Assembly: GCA_031425035.1 (NCBI GenBank)
Contig: JANPIN010000077.1
Coordinates: 1 to 64,000, forward strand
Direction: 5' to 3'
Length of the DNA stretch: 64,000 nt
DNA from: M3007 sp031425035
Lineage (GTDB): Bacteria; Bacteroidota; Bacteroidia; Chitinophagales; Saprospiraceae
The position numbers were made by a program, and so were the translations under genes. Under the pieces are notes generated by a model. The model was given only the letters and a program-made list of their open reading frames with translations. It was not told the origin of the DNA and did no database searches. This document shows positions 33,318 to 41,172 of the stretch, in pieces. Numbering within the stretch: the first letter of the stretch is position 1; each line of letters starts with the position of its first letter.

Positions 33318-35072
33318 TTAAACCGAAGTAAAATCATGTTCCAGGGTATGCACCATTTGCTCGGCGCTGCGTAAGGTCGTTTCCGGGTTCACGGTATGGA
33401 GTTGCCCGGCAAAAAGGGCCTGTTCGCAGGCCTGCCAGACGTCCAGCAGGCTCTGAATATGGGTTTCCGGGACCCGGCGTTCGGCCAGGCGATAGCGGAC
33501 GTTGGCTACATCGAGCTGGGCCAGCGGGAGGGAGAGGCGGGTGGACAGATAATTTTGTAAAGCCCGCAGGAGCACGTCGTAAAAAATACGCAGGTCGCTG
33601 CCACTCAGTAACTGGCGGGCCTGGCGAAACTGTTCGCGGTAATTTTTATCCGCCACCGGATCGACGGGATGGTGCACGAAAGCAGGTTTTGGCCGCCGCC
33701 TAATCCAGGCCAGGAGGAGCGAAACGACGAGGACGCCGGCCACCGCTGCCCAAAGCCAGGACATCGTGAGCCAGTTCCAGGCCTTATTCCAGCGGGTAGA
33801 ACGGAGGTCCCGCTCCGGCGGCTGAACCGGCAACGTATCGCTGCTAAGCTGGTTGGCCTGATAATTTCTCCCCCGGCTTACCCGTATGTGCAGCGTAGTC
33901 GTATCCGCCAGCGTTACGTAGCGGTTGCTATCCGGGTCGAACACCACGAATTGCGGATGCAGGTCATACTCGCCGGGTTCGCGCGGAAGGATGGCGTACT
34001 CCAGAACTTTGCGGTGCGCAATCGCCTGCCCGTTTTCGTACTCTTCTTCTTCCAGCACTTTGGGCTCGAAGGCTTCCAGACCGGCCGGCAGCGTCAATAC
34101 CGGCAACGCCGTGCGCTTGGGGTCGCCATTGCCATGCAGCCTGACCTTGAGCGTGAGGGCATCGTCCGTACTCAGCGAATCCCGGTCGATGGAATATTCC
34201 CAGTCATACTGGCCCACCCCGCCGCTAAAATTGGCAGGGGCTGGTTCCGGCAGTGTTTTTACCCGCAGCCGGATGGGTTGGGTTTGTAGTATTTGGGGCA
34301 GCGGCCCGAGCATACCCAGTGGTCCGGAGCGCTCCACCCCTACGCGGACGCGTGCGCTCCCAATCAGTTGCTCCCCGGATTCCTGCGGGAAAATGGCTTC
34401 CGCGTGCAGGATCTTCACGGCATACTTCCGTCCGCGCAGGGTGCGGTACTGCACACGGGTATCGAAATGGGCCAGGTCTTTGACGTAAAAACTTTGAAAA
34501 TCAGGCAGTTCGATGAGATCGTAACCTTCCAGCGAAAGTAAAGTGTACAGCTTGACCCAGTAAGTGACCTGTTGGCCGACCCAGGGTTCCTCGGTGCTGA
34601 GTTCACTGGTAATAAAGAGGTCTTCGTCCGAACTGGGCACCCCATTCCCCGAAGCGCCACGGGCGGATACCACGGAAACCGTCAACGGGTTGCTGTTGAG
34701 CGTGCGGCCGTTGACCGTGATTTTAGCCGCTCCAATGGAGAATTTTCCGGTTTTCTTCGCTTCCAGCAGATAAGTCCAGGTGCGGTGCACGAAGTAGTTA
34801 CCGTTCACGATGGTCATGCCGGACGTCAGGTTCGGGCCGCCAACGATGCGGAATCCCGAGAGTACGGGTGGGCGAAAATTGGTGCCCTCTCCGTTTTTCA
34901 GGGCAAACGAAAGCTCGAAACGACTGCCTTCGACGACTTCCTGTGGATCTATGGTCGCTTCAAAACTGGGCTGGGCGACAAGGGGGCCGGCCAGCAGAAA
35001 CAGGCATCCCCACATCGCTTGCCGGAAGCAGCGAATTTCTGACCGAATAGGAAGAAGGGCATGCATATTCAT
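33318..35072 (-). CDS. batD: BatD family protein
   Basis: A 584-aa BatD protein, first known from the Bacteroides aerotolerance (Bat) operon. A signal peptide (residues 20-34, ending PLVAQ) leads into two to three Ig-like domains, beginning PSFEATIDPQEVVEGSRFEL and including SGFRIVGGPNLTSGMTIVNG, a strong family marker. A single membrane helix (about 448-470, SWLWAAVAGVLVVSLLLAW) is followed by a cytoplasmic helical tail of about 115 residues. The rest of a Bat operon (batA, batB, batC, batE, moxR) is not adjacent. It lies between gldB and the M20 gene on the same strand, 58 bp from the gldB stop. Several Mets near the start leave the exact initiation site open. Confidence 0.87.
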   Translation of the reverse strand: MNMHALLPIRSEIRCFRQAMWGCLFLLAGPLVAQPSFEATIDPQEVVEGSRFELSFALKNGEGTNFRPPVLSGFRIVGGPNLTSGMTIVNGNYFVHRTWTYLLEAKKTGKFSIGAAKITVNGRTLNSNPLTVSVVSARGASGNGVPSSDEDLFITSELSTEEPWVGQQVTYWVKLYTLLSLEGYDLIELPDFQSFYVKDLAHFDTRVQYRTLRGRKYAVKILHAEAIFPQESGEQLIGSARVRVGVERSGPLGMLGPLPQILQTQPIRLRVKTLPEPAPANFSGGVGQYDWEYSIDRDSLSTDDALTLKVRLHGNGDPKRTALPVLTLPAGLEAFEPKVLEEEEYENGQAIAHRKVLEYAILPREPGEYDLHPQFVVFDPDSNRYVTLADTTTLHIRVSRGRNYQANQLSSDTLPVQPPERDLRSTRWNKAWNWLTMSWLWAAVAGVLVVSLLLAWIRRRPKPAFVHHPVDPVADKNYREQFRQARQLLSGSDLRIFYDVLLRALQNYLSTRLSLPLAQLDVANVRYRLAERRVPETHIQSLLDVWQACEQALFAGQLHTVNPETTLRSAEQMVHTLEHDFTSV

Positions 35073-35130
35073 AGCCGAAAGGTAGTGTGCATTTTAAGAA
35101 TAAACACATTTCAACAGCCTGGACGCGGCA

Positions 35131-36171
35131 CTAGCGTCGTGGTTTGTACTTGGCTGCTTCCAGAAACTTCTGTGCATCCGAAAAGTTCAGCAACTCCTCC
35201 ATGCTCGTTTCCGGATGCCTTTTCATGTACGAGCGCACAATTTGCCAGCCGATCCAGTTACCGATTTCGCCCGGCGCTTCCTGGAAAAGGATGGGCGCAT
35301 TCGGACTGGGAGTAACCAGTTTTTTAAATTTACCGTAGTCCGTGGAATACAGCAAATTCTGCGATAACAAACGCGCCCAGGCCTGTGGTTCATTCGCCTC
35401 CGATCCCTCCATCTGCGCGCGGGTATAACCCATTTTCATGCTATCCGCCACCAGCGGCAACAGGCAGTCGACGATGTATAGTTGCTTGCCGTTGTACAGC
35501 ATCAGATCGAGCAGGCGCTGGCCAGGCGGCGCTTCCACCAGGTTCTGCGTCACGGCTTTAGCCAGTCGCAGGGGGATATACTCCCGTTTGAATTGCCGCC
35601 GGATATAGTCCGGGAATATTTCCGGATTATAGCCGGCAAAGGTTTCGCCTAAAAACATATCTAATCCGATGCCACACAAACTGTCACCAGCCGTAAAAGC
35701 ATCGGTGCCGAACTCGGAAATGATGGTCGCGACCTGCGGCACCGGTTTTCGGGGAAAATAATACTTGTAATACTTGAACATCTGGGTCAGATCGCGCTCC
35801 AGCCAGCCCAGATCGCCATATAAATGCTGAACGGTGTCGTTGAGATGATAGACCTCGGGCGCATGCAAAAAACCGCTGATGGCTTCGGCCGGCGTTTCCT
35901 TTGGATTGGTCTGGTCATGGATGATGTTGATGGCAAACAACGGGAACAGGGCCGGATATTTCGCGGTCATTTGCTGCATGCCGGCTTCCAGATTAAGGGT
36001 ATCCAGGCGAAACAGGTCCTGCTCGAAACGCTGTAATTTAATGTCCACCTGAATGTTGGAAACATCGGGCAAATGGCGATCATCTTTGCAGCCGACTGAA
36101 AATAAAAGGGCCACCAGGCCCGAAAAAAGAGGTAAGTGCTTCCAGATAAATCCTTGGTGTAATGCCGACAT
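35131..36171 (-). CDS. gldB: gliding motility lipoprotein GldB
   Basis: A 346-aa lipoprotein of the GldB family, required for gliding in Flavobacterium johnsoniae; its biochemical role is unknown. From the ATG at 36171 the lipobox LFSVGC places the lipid Cys at residue 28. Family marks include IQVDIKLQRFEQDLFRLD, the AINIIHDQTNP segment and the C-terminal YTRAQMEGSEANEPQAWARLL and PGEIGNWIGWQIVRSYMKRHPETSMEELL. The frame extends 126 bp upstream, but that stretch includes the terminator at 36201-36220, so the longer start is rejected. It probably starts a transcript with batD. Confidence 0.9.
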   Translation of the reverse strand: MSALHQGFIWKHLPLFSGLVALLFSVGCKDDRHLPDVSNIQVDIKLQRFEQDLFRLDTLNLEAGMQQMTAKYPALFPLFAINIIHDQTNPKETPAEAISGFLHAPEVYHLNDTVQHLYGDLGWLERDLTQMFKYYKYYFPRKPVPQVATIISEFGTDAFTAGDSLCGIGLDMFLGETFAGYNPEIFPDYIRRQFKREYIPLRLAKAVTQNLVEAPPGQRLLDLMLYNGKQLYIVDCLLPLVADSMKMGYTRAQMEGSEANEPQAWARLLSQNLLYSTDYGKFKKLVTPSPNAPILFQEAPGEIGNWIGWQIVRSYMKRHPETSMEELLNFSDAQKFLEAAKYKPRR

Positions 36172-36200
36172 GGAATGTAGAATAGGAATATTATTAAAAA

Positions 36201-36220
36201 ACCCCGCCGTTGGGCGGGGT
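36201..36220 (-). terminator. intrinsic terminator of the isc operon
   Basis: A perfect 8-bp GC-rich stem (ACCCCGCC with GGCGGGGT) around a 4-base loop, followed on the minus strand by TTTTTT. It sits 110 bp after the iscA stop and just before the gldB start, separating the two transcription units. Confidence 0.88.
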
Positions 36221-36330
36221 CGTTTCAAATGCGGCCAGACTTGAATGGCTGCCTGGTGCATAACGGTGAATACCGAAAAAAAGTAGGCAGCCGGCAAAAT
36301 TACTTTGTTACCGGTATAAGTTCCATCCGC

Positions 36331-36657
36331 CTACACGGCGAAGCTTTCCCCACAGCCGCAGGTCCGGGTCGCATTTGGGTTATTAAAAGCGAAGCCTTTG
36401 CCGTCCAATCCACCTGAAAATTCCAGGGTGGTATCGAACAGGTAGAGGAAACTCTTCAGATCGGTGACGACTTTCACGCCGTTATGCTCAAAAACCTGGT
36501 CCGTCGGTTTTGACTGGTTATCAAAATCCATTTTATACGACAGACCGGAGCAGCCGCCGGAAACCACGCTGACCCGCACGAAGAAATCGCTGGCCATATT
36601 ACTGGACTGGCGGATTTCCGTTATTTTTTCCTTGGCACTATCTGCTACGAAAATCAT
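36331..36657 (-). CDS. iscA: iron-sulfur cluster assembly protein IscA/HesB type
   Basis: A 108-aa A-type carrier that passes iron-sulfur clusters from IscU to target proteins in the cytoplasm. The three ligand cysteines are Cys36 (in GGCSG), Cys100 and Cys102 (in CGCGES), spaced as in IscA/ErpA/SufA. It is the last gene of a minus-strand iscS-iscU-iscA series. The spacer to iscU is 83 bp and consists largely of GTTGATCAAC-type palindromes. The sequence alone does not separate IscA from ErpA or SufA; the context favours IscA. Confidence 0.93.
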   Translation of the reverse strand: MIFVADSAKEKITEIRQSSNMASDFFVRVSVVSGGCSGLSYKMDFDNQSKPTDQVFEHNGVKVVTDLKSFLYLFDTTLEFSGGLDGKGFAFNNPNATRTCGCGESFAV

Positions 36658-36740
36658 GGTAAGGAGTTGATAAAAGGTTGATAATGGTTGATCAACACGA
36701 GGTTGATCAACAAAAATTGACCTTGTATGCGAACACGCGC
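36658..36740. repeat. GTTGATCAAC-rich spacer between iscU and iscA
   Basis: Contains GTTGATAAAAGGTTGAT, GGTTGATCAACACGAGG and GGTTGATCAACAAAAATTG. GTTGATCAAC is a perfect 10-bp palindrome present twice. This is the same sequence family as 6037-6166 and lies in the intercistronic mRNA of the isc operon. Confidence 0.65.
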
Positions 36741-37160
36741 TTAGTGTGCAATGGTCAGGGCCGGAACTTCGGCGACAATGCCATTTTTGTCCTGGTAGTC
36801 CTTGATGGCGGCTTTAATAGCGTCTTCGGCCAGTACGGAGCAGTGAATTTTCACCGGCGGCAGCGCCAGTTCTTCCACGATGTCCATATTGTCGATGCCC
36901 ATGGCTTCGGTCAGGCTTTTGCCTTTGAGCCACTCGGTGGCCAGGGACGAAGAAGCAATGGCCGAACCGCAACCGAAAGTTTTGAACTTGGCGTCCCGGA
37001 TCAGGCCGCTCACCTCGTCCACTTCGATCTGGAGACGCATTACGTCGCCGCATTCAGGCGCACCAACCAGGCCGGTACCCACATTTTTAGCGTCTTTATT
37101 CATCGTTCCCACGTTGCGGGGATTCTTGAAATGCTCGAGCACTTTTTCGCTGTATGCCAT
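36741..37160 (-). CDS. iscU: iron-sulfur cluster scaffold protein IscU
   Basis: A 139-aa IscU scaffold on which clusters are assembled using sulfur from IscS. Cluster ligands are Cys37 (in APECGDV, with the characteristic Asp39), Cys64 (in FGCGSAIASSS) and Cys107 (in KIHCSVLAEDA). The LPPVK motif recognised by the HscA chaperone is present just before Cys107, although no hscA or hscB gene is in the window. It lies between iscS and iscA, with repeat-filled spacers on both sides. Confidence 0.96.
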   Translation of the reverse strand: MAYSEKVLEHFKNPRNVGTMNKDAKNVGTGLVGAPECGDVMRLQIEVDEVSGLIRDAKFKTFGCGSAIASSSLATEWLKGKSLTEAMGIDNMDIVEELALPPVKIHCSVLAEDAIKAAIKDYQDKNGIVAEVPALTIAH

Positions 37161-37262
37161 TTTCTTATGAATTGATAAAGTGATGAAGAGATAAAATGAG
37201 GTGAGAAGGTTGTCATGTGATGCATCATTCCATCACTTTATAACTTCATCACTTCCTGAAAC
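37161..37262. repeat. GTGATGAAG-type inverted repeat between iscS and iscU
   Basis: The left half has TTGATAAAGTGATGAAGAG and the right half CATCACTTTATAACTTCATC, which can pair over much of the 102-bp spacer. It is a diverged version of the GGTTGAT family and would form a large hairpin within the iscS-iscU message. Confidence 0.6.
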
Positions 37263-38483
37263 TTAATGTGCGCTCCATTCGATTTTCGTGAGATCCACCC
37301 CGTCGCGGTACATTTCCCAGATGGGGCTGAGTTCGCGCATGTGTTCCACGCCGTTACGGACCAGGGCAATGGCTTCATCCACTTCTTCTTCTGTCGTGAA
37401 ACGGCCCAGGGAGAAGCGAATCGAAGAGTGCGCCAGATCGTCGCCCAGACCCATGGCAACCAGCACGTAGGAAGGTTCCAGAGAAGCCGAGGTGCAGGCC
37501 GAGCCCGAGGATACGGCGATGCTTTGGTTGAACGTCATCATCAGGCCTTCGCCTTCCACGTGTTTGAACGAAATGTTCGTGACGTGCGGCATCCGGCTTT
37601 GTTCATTGCCGTTGACCTTGGTTTCTTCCATTTGGCTTAGTTCGTTCTGCAGTTTATCGCGCAGGCGGCTAAGGCGTTCGGCGTCCTGGGCCATTTCCAG
37701 GCGGGCAATTTCGGCGGCTTTGCCTAAACCGACGATACCGGGAACGTTGAGTGTACCGGAGCGCATACCGCGCTCGTGACCACCACCGTCCATCTGGGCC
37801 GTGACTTTCACCCGCGGATTTTTGCGGCTGACGTATAATCCGCCAACGCCTTTCGGGCCGTACATTTTGTGGGCCGTGAAAGACATCAAATGCACGCCAA
37901 TTTCGCGGGGATGGGTTATGATTTTACCAACCGCCTGCGTGGCATCGCTGTGGAACAACACGCCGTGTTTTTCACAAAGCTGGCCAATTGCGGCCATCGG
38001 CTGGATCACGCCCGTTTCGTTATTGGCCCACATGATGGAAATCAAAATCGTTTTCGGGGTAATGGCTGCTTCCAGATCGGCCAGGCTGACCAGACCGTCT
38101 TCCTGTACCTTCAGATAGGTGATTTCCGCACCTGCTTTTTCCAGGTGTTTGCAGGTATCGAGAATGGCTTTATGCTCCGTATCGAGGGTGATGATGTGGT
38201 TGCCTTTTTTGGCATACATCTCGAACACCCCTTTCAGCGCCAGGTTATTGCTTTCCGTAGCGCCCGAAGTGAAGATCACTTCTTTGTCTTCTACGTTCAG
38301 CAATTGCGCAATTTGTTCGCGGGCATAGTCCACGGCATCTTCCGCTTCCCAGCCGAACTGGTGGCTGCGACTGGCGGCATTGCCGTGTTTTTCATAGAAA
38401 TAAGGGACCATCGTGTCCACTACGCGGGGATCGCAGGGGGTAGTCGAATTGTTATCGAGGTATATGAGCCGACGCTTTTCCAT
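37263..38483 (-). CDS. iscS: cysteine desulfurase IscS
   Basis: A 406-aa PLP enzyme that converts cysteine to alanine and delivers the sulfur as persulfide to IscU and tRNA-modifying enzymes. PLP-binding Lys206 is in SFTAHKMYGPKG, His104 in DTEHKA stacks on the cofactor, and the mobile-loop Cys330 is in SSGSACTS, the group I (IscS/NifS) signature. The C-terminus carries the IscU-docking region. It is the first gene of the isc series. No iscR gene precedes it; upstream lies a TATCTTTG promoter-like element. Confidence 0.96.
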   Translation of the reverse strand: MEKRRLIYLDNNSTTPCDPRVVDTMVPYFYEKHGNAASRSHQFGWEAEDAVDYAREQIAQLLNVEDKEVIFTSGATESNNLALKGVFEMYAKKGNHIITLDTEHKAILDTCKHLEKAGAEITYLKVQEDGLVSLADLEAAITPKTILISIMWANNETGVIQPMAAIGQLCEKHGVLFHSDATQAVGKIITHPREIGVHLMSFTAHKMYGPKGVGGLYVSRKNPRVKVTAQMDGGGHERGMRSGTLNVPGIVGLGKAAEIARLEMAQDAERLSRLRDKLQNELSQMEETKVNGNEQSRMPHVTNISFKHVEGEGLMMTFNQSIAVSSGSACTSASLEPSYVLVAMGLGDDLAHSSIRFSLGRFTTEEEVDEAIALVRNGVEHMRELSPIWEMYRDGVDLTKIEWSAH

Positions 38484-38507
38484 CTTTATTTAGATTGAAT
38501 TGAAACG

Positions 38508-38515
38508 CAAAGATA
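38508..38515 (-). promoter_or_regulatory. putative -7 element (TATCTTTG) of the isc operon
   Basis: An exact TAnnTTTG match on the minus strand, 25 bp upstream of the iscS start codon, predicting a short leader. No TTTG at the expected -33 spacing was found. Confidence 0.45.
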
Positions 38516-38688
38516 ACACGTTGTCCAGGAAAAGGTTCGTGCTTCTTTTGGCAATTTTTAAGGAAAAATGCCGGCAGGAACGCCGAATTGTCCAGCTTTA
38601 GTGATCGGTATAGGAGTGCAAACGCAGGTTTTGCGTAGGTTTGCTCCTGGTAAAAATGACTGGTTCTACCATCCGCACCGCTTAGATC

Positions 38689-39822
38689 ATGCCCGTAGAT
38701 TTTTCAGAATTCCCGCCCGTTAGTAAAGCTGCCTGGCTGGCTCAGGTGGCGAAGGATTTAAAAGATAAGCCCCTGGAAAGCCTGTACTGGCAGCCCGAGG
38801 AGGCGCTGGTCGTTTCCCCGTTTGTGCATGCCGACGACTTTCCTGCTGCGGCGCGGCCTTTAACGCAAAAGCCCAATGCCTGGGAAATTTGCGAGGAAGT
38901 GGATGCGCAGGATCCGGAAGCCGCCAACCGGCAGGCGATACAGGCCCTGGAATTCGGAGCGGAAGCCTTGCTTTTTCACCTGCCGGAAACAGTGGGTGCG
39001 GCTTTTTTGGGACAACTGCTGCAGGGTGTATATCTCGATTTCGTTGCCCTGCATTTCGACGGAGCGGCCGTAGCAAAGAACCCCGGAGCCATGCTGGCGG
39101 CGTTGCAGCAAGTGGCGACCGAACAAGGCGTGGCGACTACTCAACTGCGGGGTACGCTGGCCTATGATCCGGTCAGCACCTCGGCTTTGGTGGATTGGCG
39201 GTACCTGGCCGATCTGCTCGCTTTTGCCGCGGAATCGTTCCCCGGCTTTCGGCTGCTCGTTTTGGCCGATCAGGGGCTGACTGCGGAGCCGGTGGAAGAG
39301 ATGACCCAGTTGCTGCATCGGGGAAATTTTTATGTGCAGAAACTGACCGAACGCGGCCTTTCTGCGGAAACGGTGGCCAAAACCCTGCATTTCAAACTCC
39401 ACATCGGCAAAAGCTATTTCCTGGAAATTGCTAAAATAAGGGCGTTTAAAATACTGTGGCTGAACGTGTTAAAAGGCTGGGAACTGCCTTTGGACTATCC
39501 GCAGTTGTCGGCTGTGTTTGCGCCCGAAGCGTATGGTGAGGATGTGTATACGAATATGGTGCGGGCGACCACGATGGCGATGTCCGCCTGTATGGGGGGC
39601 GTAAACACCCTGAGCGTGCGCCCTTATGCTGCCGGCCGGGAAACGGAAGGCGGATATCCGCCGGCATTCGGGCGGCGTGTGGCGCGTAATGTGCAGCATT
39701 TATTGAAAATGGAAAGCGGCCTCGATCAGGTTGCCGATCCCGCTGCGGGCAGTTATTATGTGGAAAATCTGACGGGTCAACTGGGTGAGCTGGCCTGGAA
39801 AAAATTTACCCGACCGATTTAA
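38689..39822 (+). CDS. mutA: methylmalonyl-CoA mutase small-subunit-like protein, short at the C-terminus
   Basis: A 377-aa protein resembling the non-catalytic small (MutA) subunit of methylmalonyl-CoA mutase, which in Bacteroidota isomerises succinyl-CoA and methylmalonyl-CoA. The TIM-barrel portion is recognisable: FPPVSKAAWLAQVAKDLKDKPLESLYW at the start, AFKILWLNVL, ATTMAMSACMGGVNTLSVRPY and the late DQVADPAAGSYYVENLTGQLGELAWKKF. Family members continue for 70 or more residues, but here the frame ends with RPI and a stop directly after that motif. The catalytic B12-binding MutB partner, normally next door, is absent; a DUF1905 gene starts 10 bp later. Either a naturally short subunit or one truncated by deletion. 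Confidence 0.8.
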   Translation: MPVDFSEFPPVSKAAWLAQVAKDLKDKPLESLYWQPEEALVVSPFVHADDFPAAARPLTQKPNAWEICEEVDAQDPEAANRQAIQALEFGAEALLFHLPETVGAAFLGQLLQGVYLDFVALHFDGAAVAKNPGAMLAALQQVATEQGVATTQLRGTLAYDPVSTSALVDWRYLADLLAFAAESFPGFRLLVLADQGLTAEPVEEMTQLLHRGNFYVQKLTERGLSAETVAKTLHFKLHIGKSYFLEIAKIRAFKILWLNVLKGWELPLDYPQLSAVFAPEAYGEDVYTNMVRATTMAMSACMGGVNTLSVRPYAAGRETEGGYPPAFGRRVARNVQHLLKMESGLDQVADPAAGSYYVENLTGQLGELAWKKFTRPI

Positions 39823-39832
39823 TGCTTTGAAT

Positions 39833-40312
39833 ATGAGCCAGGTAATCGAGTTTACGGCCATTTTAAAAAAAGTGGAAGGCGGTCATTCGGCCAGCGTGGA
39901 CTTCCCTTTCAATGCGAAGGAATTATTCGGCACCAACGGCAATGTCAAGGTGAAAATCATGTACGATGACGTGCCACACCGCGGGCTGCTGACCAACCGG
40001 GGCGGCCCCTGTCATTTTCTGGGTATTACCAAGGCATTGAAAGCCCGGATCGGTAAGGAAATCGGGGATACCGTACATATCCGGCTGGAAAAAGACCTGG
40101 AAGAACGGGTGGTGGACATGCCGGCAGATTTGGCTATCGCTTTCGAAACAGCGCCGGAAGCCTGCACGGCATACGAGAAACTCGCCTATACGCACCGCAA
40201 AGAATACGTACAATGGATACAGGAAGCCAAACGGCCGGAGACCAGGGAACGGCGTATTGCCGGTACGATCGAAAAATTACTGGCTAACAAAAAGGAACCA
40301 CACGCTAAATAA
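39833..40312 (+). CDS. DUF1905 / YdeI (OmdA)-type two-domain protein
   Basis: A 159-aa soluble protein. The N-terminal half is DUF1905: IEFTAILKKVEGGHSASVDFPFNAKELFG and YDDVPHRGLLTNRGGPCHFLGI. The C-terminal half is YdeI/OmdA-like (DLAIAFETAPEACTAYEKLAYTHRKEYVQWIQEAKRPETRERRI). OmdA relatives have been linked to bacteriocin resistance, but the biochemical function is unknown. The ATG at 39833 is chosen over one at 39785, which would overlap mutA and add unrelated residues. It sits in a tight series mutA, this gene, FAH hydrolase, with 10 bp and 6 bp spacers. Confidence 0.85.
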   Translation: MSQVIEFTAILKKVEGGHSASVDFPFNAKELFGTNGNVKVKIMYDDVPHRGLLTNRGGPCHFLGITKALKARIGKEIGDTVHIRLEKDLEERVVDMPADLAIAFETAPEACTAYEKLAYTHRKEYVQWIQEAKRPETRERRIAGTIEKLLANKKEPHAK

Positions 40313-40318
40313 GTACCC

Positions 40319-40930
40319 ATGAAAATATTCTGCATCGGCCGTAATTACACGGAGCACGCGAAGGAACTCAATAATCCCGTGCCCACGGAGCCGCTCATTT
40401 TTATGAAACCGCCGACGGCTTTGCTGGTCAGTAATAAGCCTTTTTTCTACCCGGATTTTACCCGCGACCTGCACTATGAAGGGGAAATTGTGCTGCGCGT
40501 GGCCAAAAACGGCCGCTCGGTGCAACCGGAATTTGCCAGCCGCTACTACGACGCGGTCGCTTTCGGCATCGACTTTACGGCCCGCGACGTGCAGGACCAA
40601 CTGAAGAAAAAAGGGCATCCCTGGGAAATTGCGAAGGGTTTCGACGGCTCGGCGCCGATCAGCGCATTTATACCGCTGGAAGAACTGCCCAACGTGCAGG
40701 ACATTCATTTTCAATTCAAGAAAAACGGCGAGGTCATGCAGGATGGCCATACCCGCGACCTGATCTTCACTTTCGACACGCTTATTTGTCACATCAGCAA
40801 GTACTTCACCCTGCTTAAAGGCGACTATATTTTTACTGGTACCCCGGCCGGAGTAGGCCCGGTACAGCCCGGCGACGTGCTGGAAGGCTGGATCGAGGGG
40901 AAGGAAATGCTGCGTTGTGCGGTGCGGTGA
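40319..40930 (+). CDS. fumarylacetoacetate hydrolase (FAH) family protein
   Basis: A 203-aa compact FAH-fold enzyme. The family core begins KIFCIGRNYTEHAKELNNPVP; metal ligands are expected in HYEGEIVLRV (Glu) and FGIDFTARDVQ (Asp), and the substrate loop in FTGTPAGVGPVQPGD is clear. This short class includes acylpyruvate hydrolases and oxaloacetate decarboxylases (FAHD1-like) and bacterial isomerases of aromatic degradation. No aromatic pathway genes are nearby, so an acylpyruvase or oxaloacetate role is the better guess. It ends the mutA series and converges on the NtrC-type regulator, with a palindromic repeat between. Confidence 0.9.
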   Translation: MKIFCIGRNYTEHAKELNNPVPTEPLIFMKPPTALLVSNKPFFYPDFTRDLHYEGEIVLRVAKNGRSVQPEFASRYYDAVAFGIDFTARDVQDQLKKKGHPWEIAKGFDGSAPISAFIPLEELPNVQDIHFQFKKNGEVMQDGHTRDLIFTFDTLICHISKYFTLLKGDYIFTGTPAGVGPVQPGDVLEGWIEGKEMLRCAVR

Positions 40931-41007
40931 GATGCTGCGTCTTTCCGGATTTTGTGTTCATTCCCTTAATAAAGCCTGGTGCTGAAATAAACTGACGCTG
41001 CTTTCAG

Positions 41008-41134
41008 GTGATCACACGCAGGAGAATGGTAACGCGGATTTTACGGATACTACGGATTTTTGCGGATTTTAAAATCCGCGAAAATCCGCCCAATCCGTAA
41101 AATCCGTGTTACCAACCTGCTACGTGTGCATCGC
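41008..41134. repeat. ACGGATTT-type palindromic repeat, copy 2
   Basis: About 127 bp between the convergent FAH and NtrC-type genes. The ends read GTGATCACACGCAGGAGAATGG and, on return, CCAACCTGCTACGTGTGCATC; the body has TACGGATACTACGGATTTTT and a perfect centre GCGGATTTTAAAATCCGC. Clearly related to copies at 31914, 55490 and 58679. Confidence 0.85.
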
Positions 41135-41172
41135 AAATCCGGGACGACTCCTTTTTGTAGAAAAACGGCCGA

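Noticed and set aside
36660..37262. GGTTGAT repeats as a possible CRISPR array
   Set aside because: Units are 7-10 bp, imperfect and without regular spacers; no cas genes are present.
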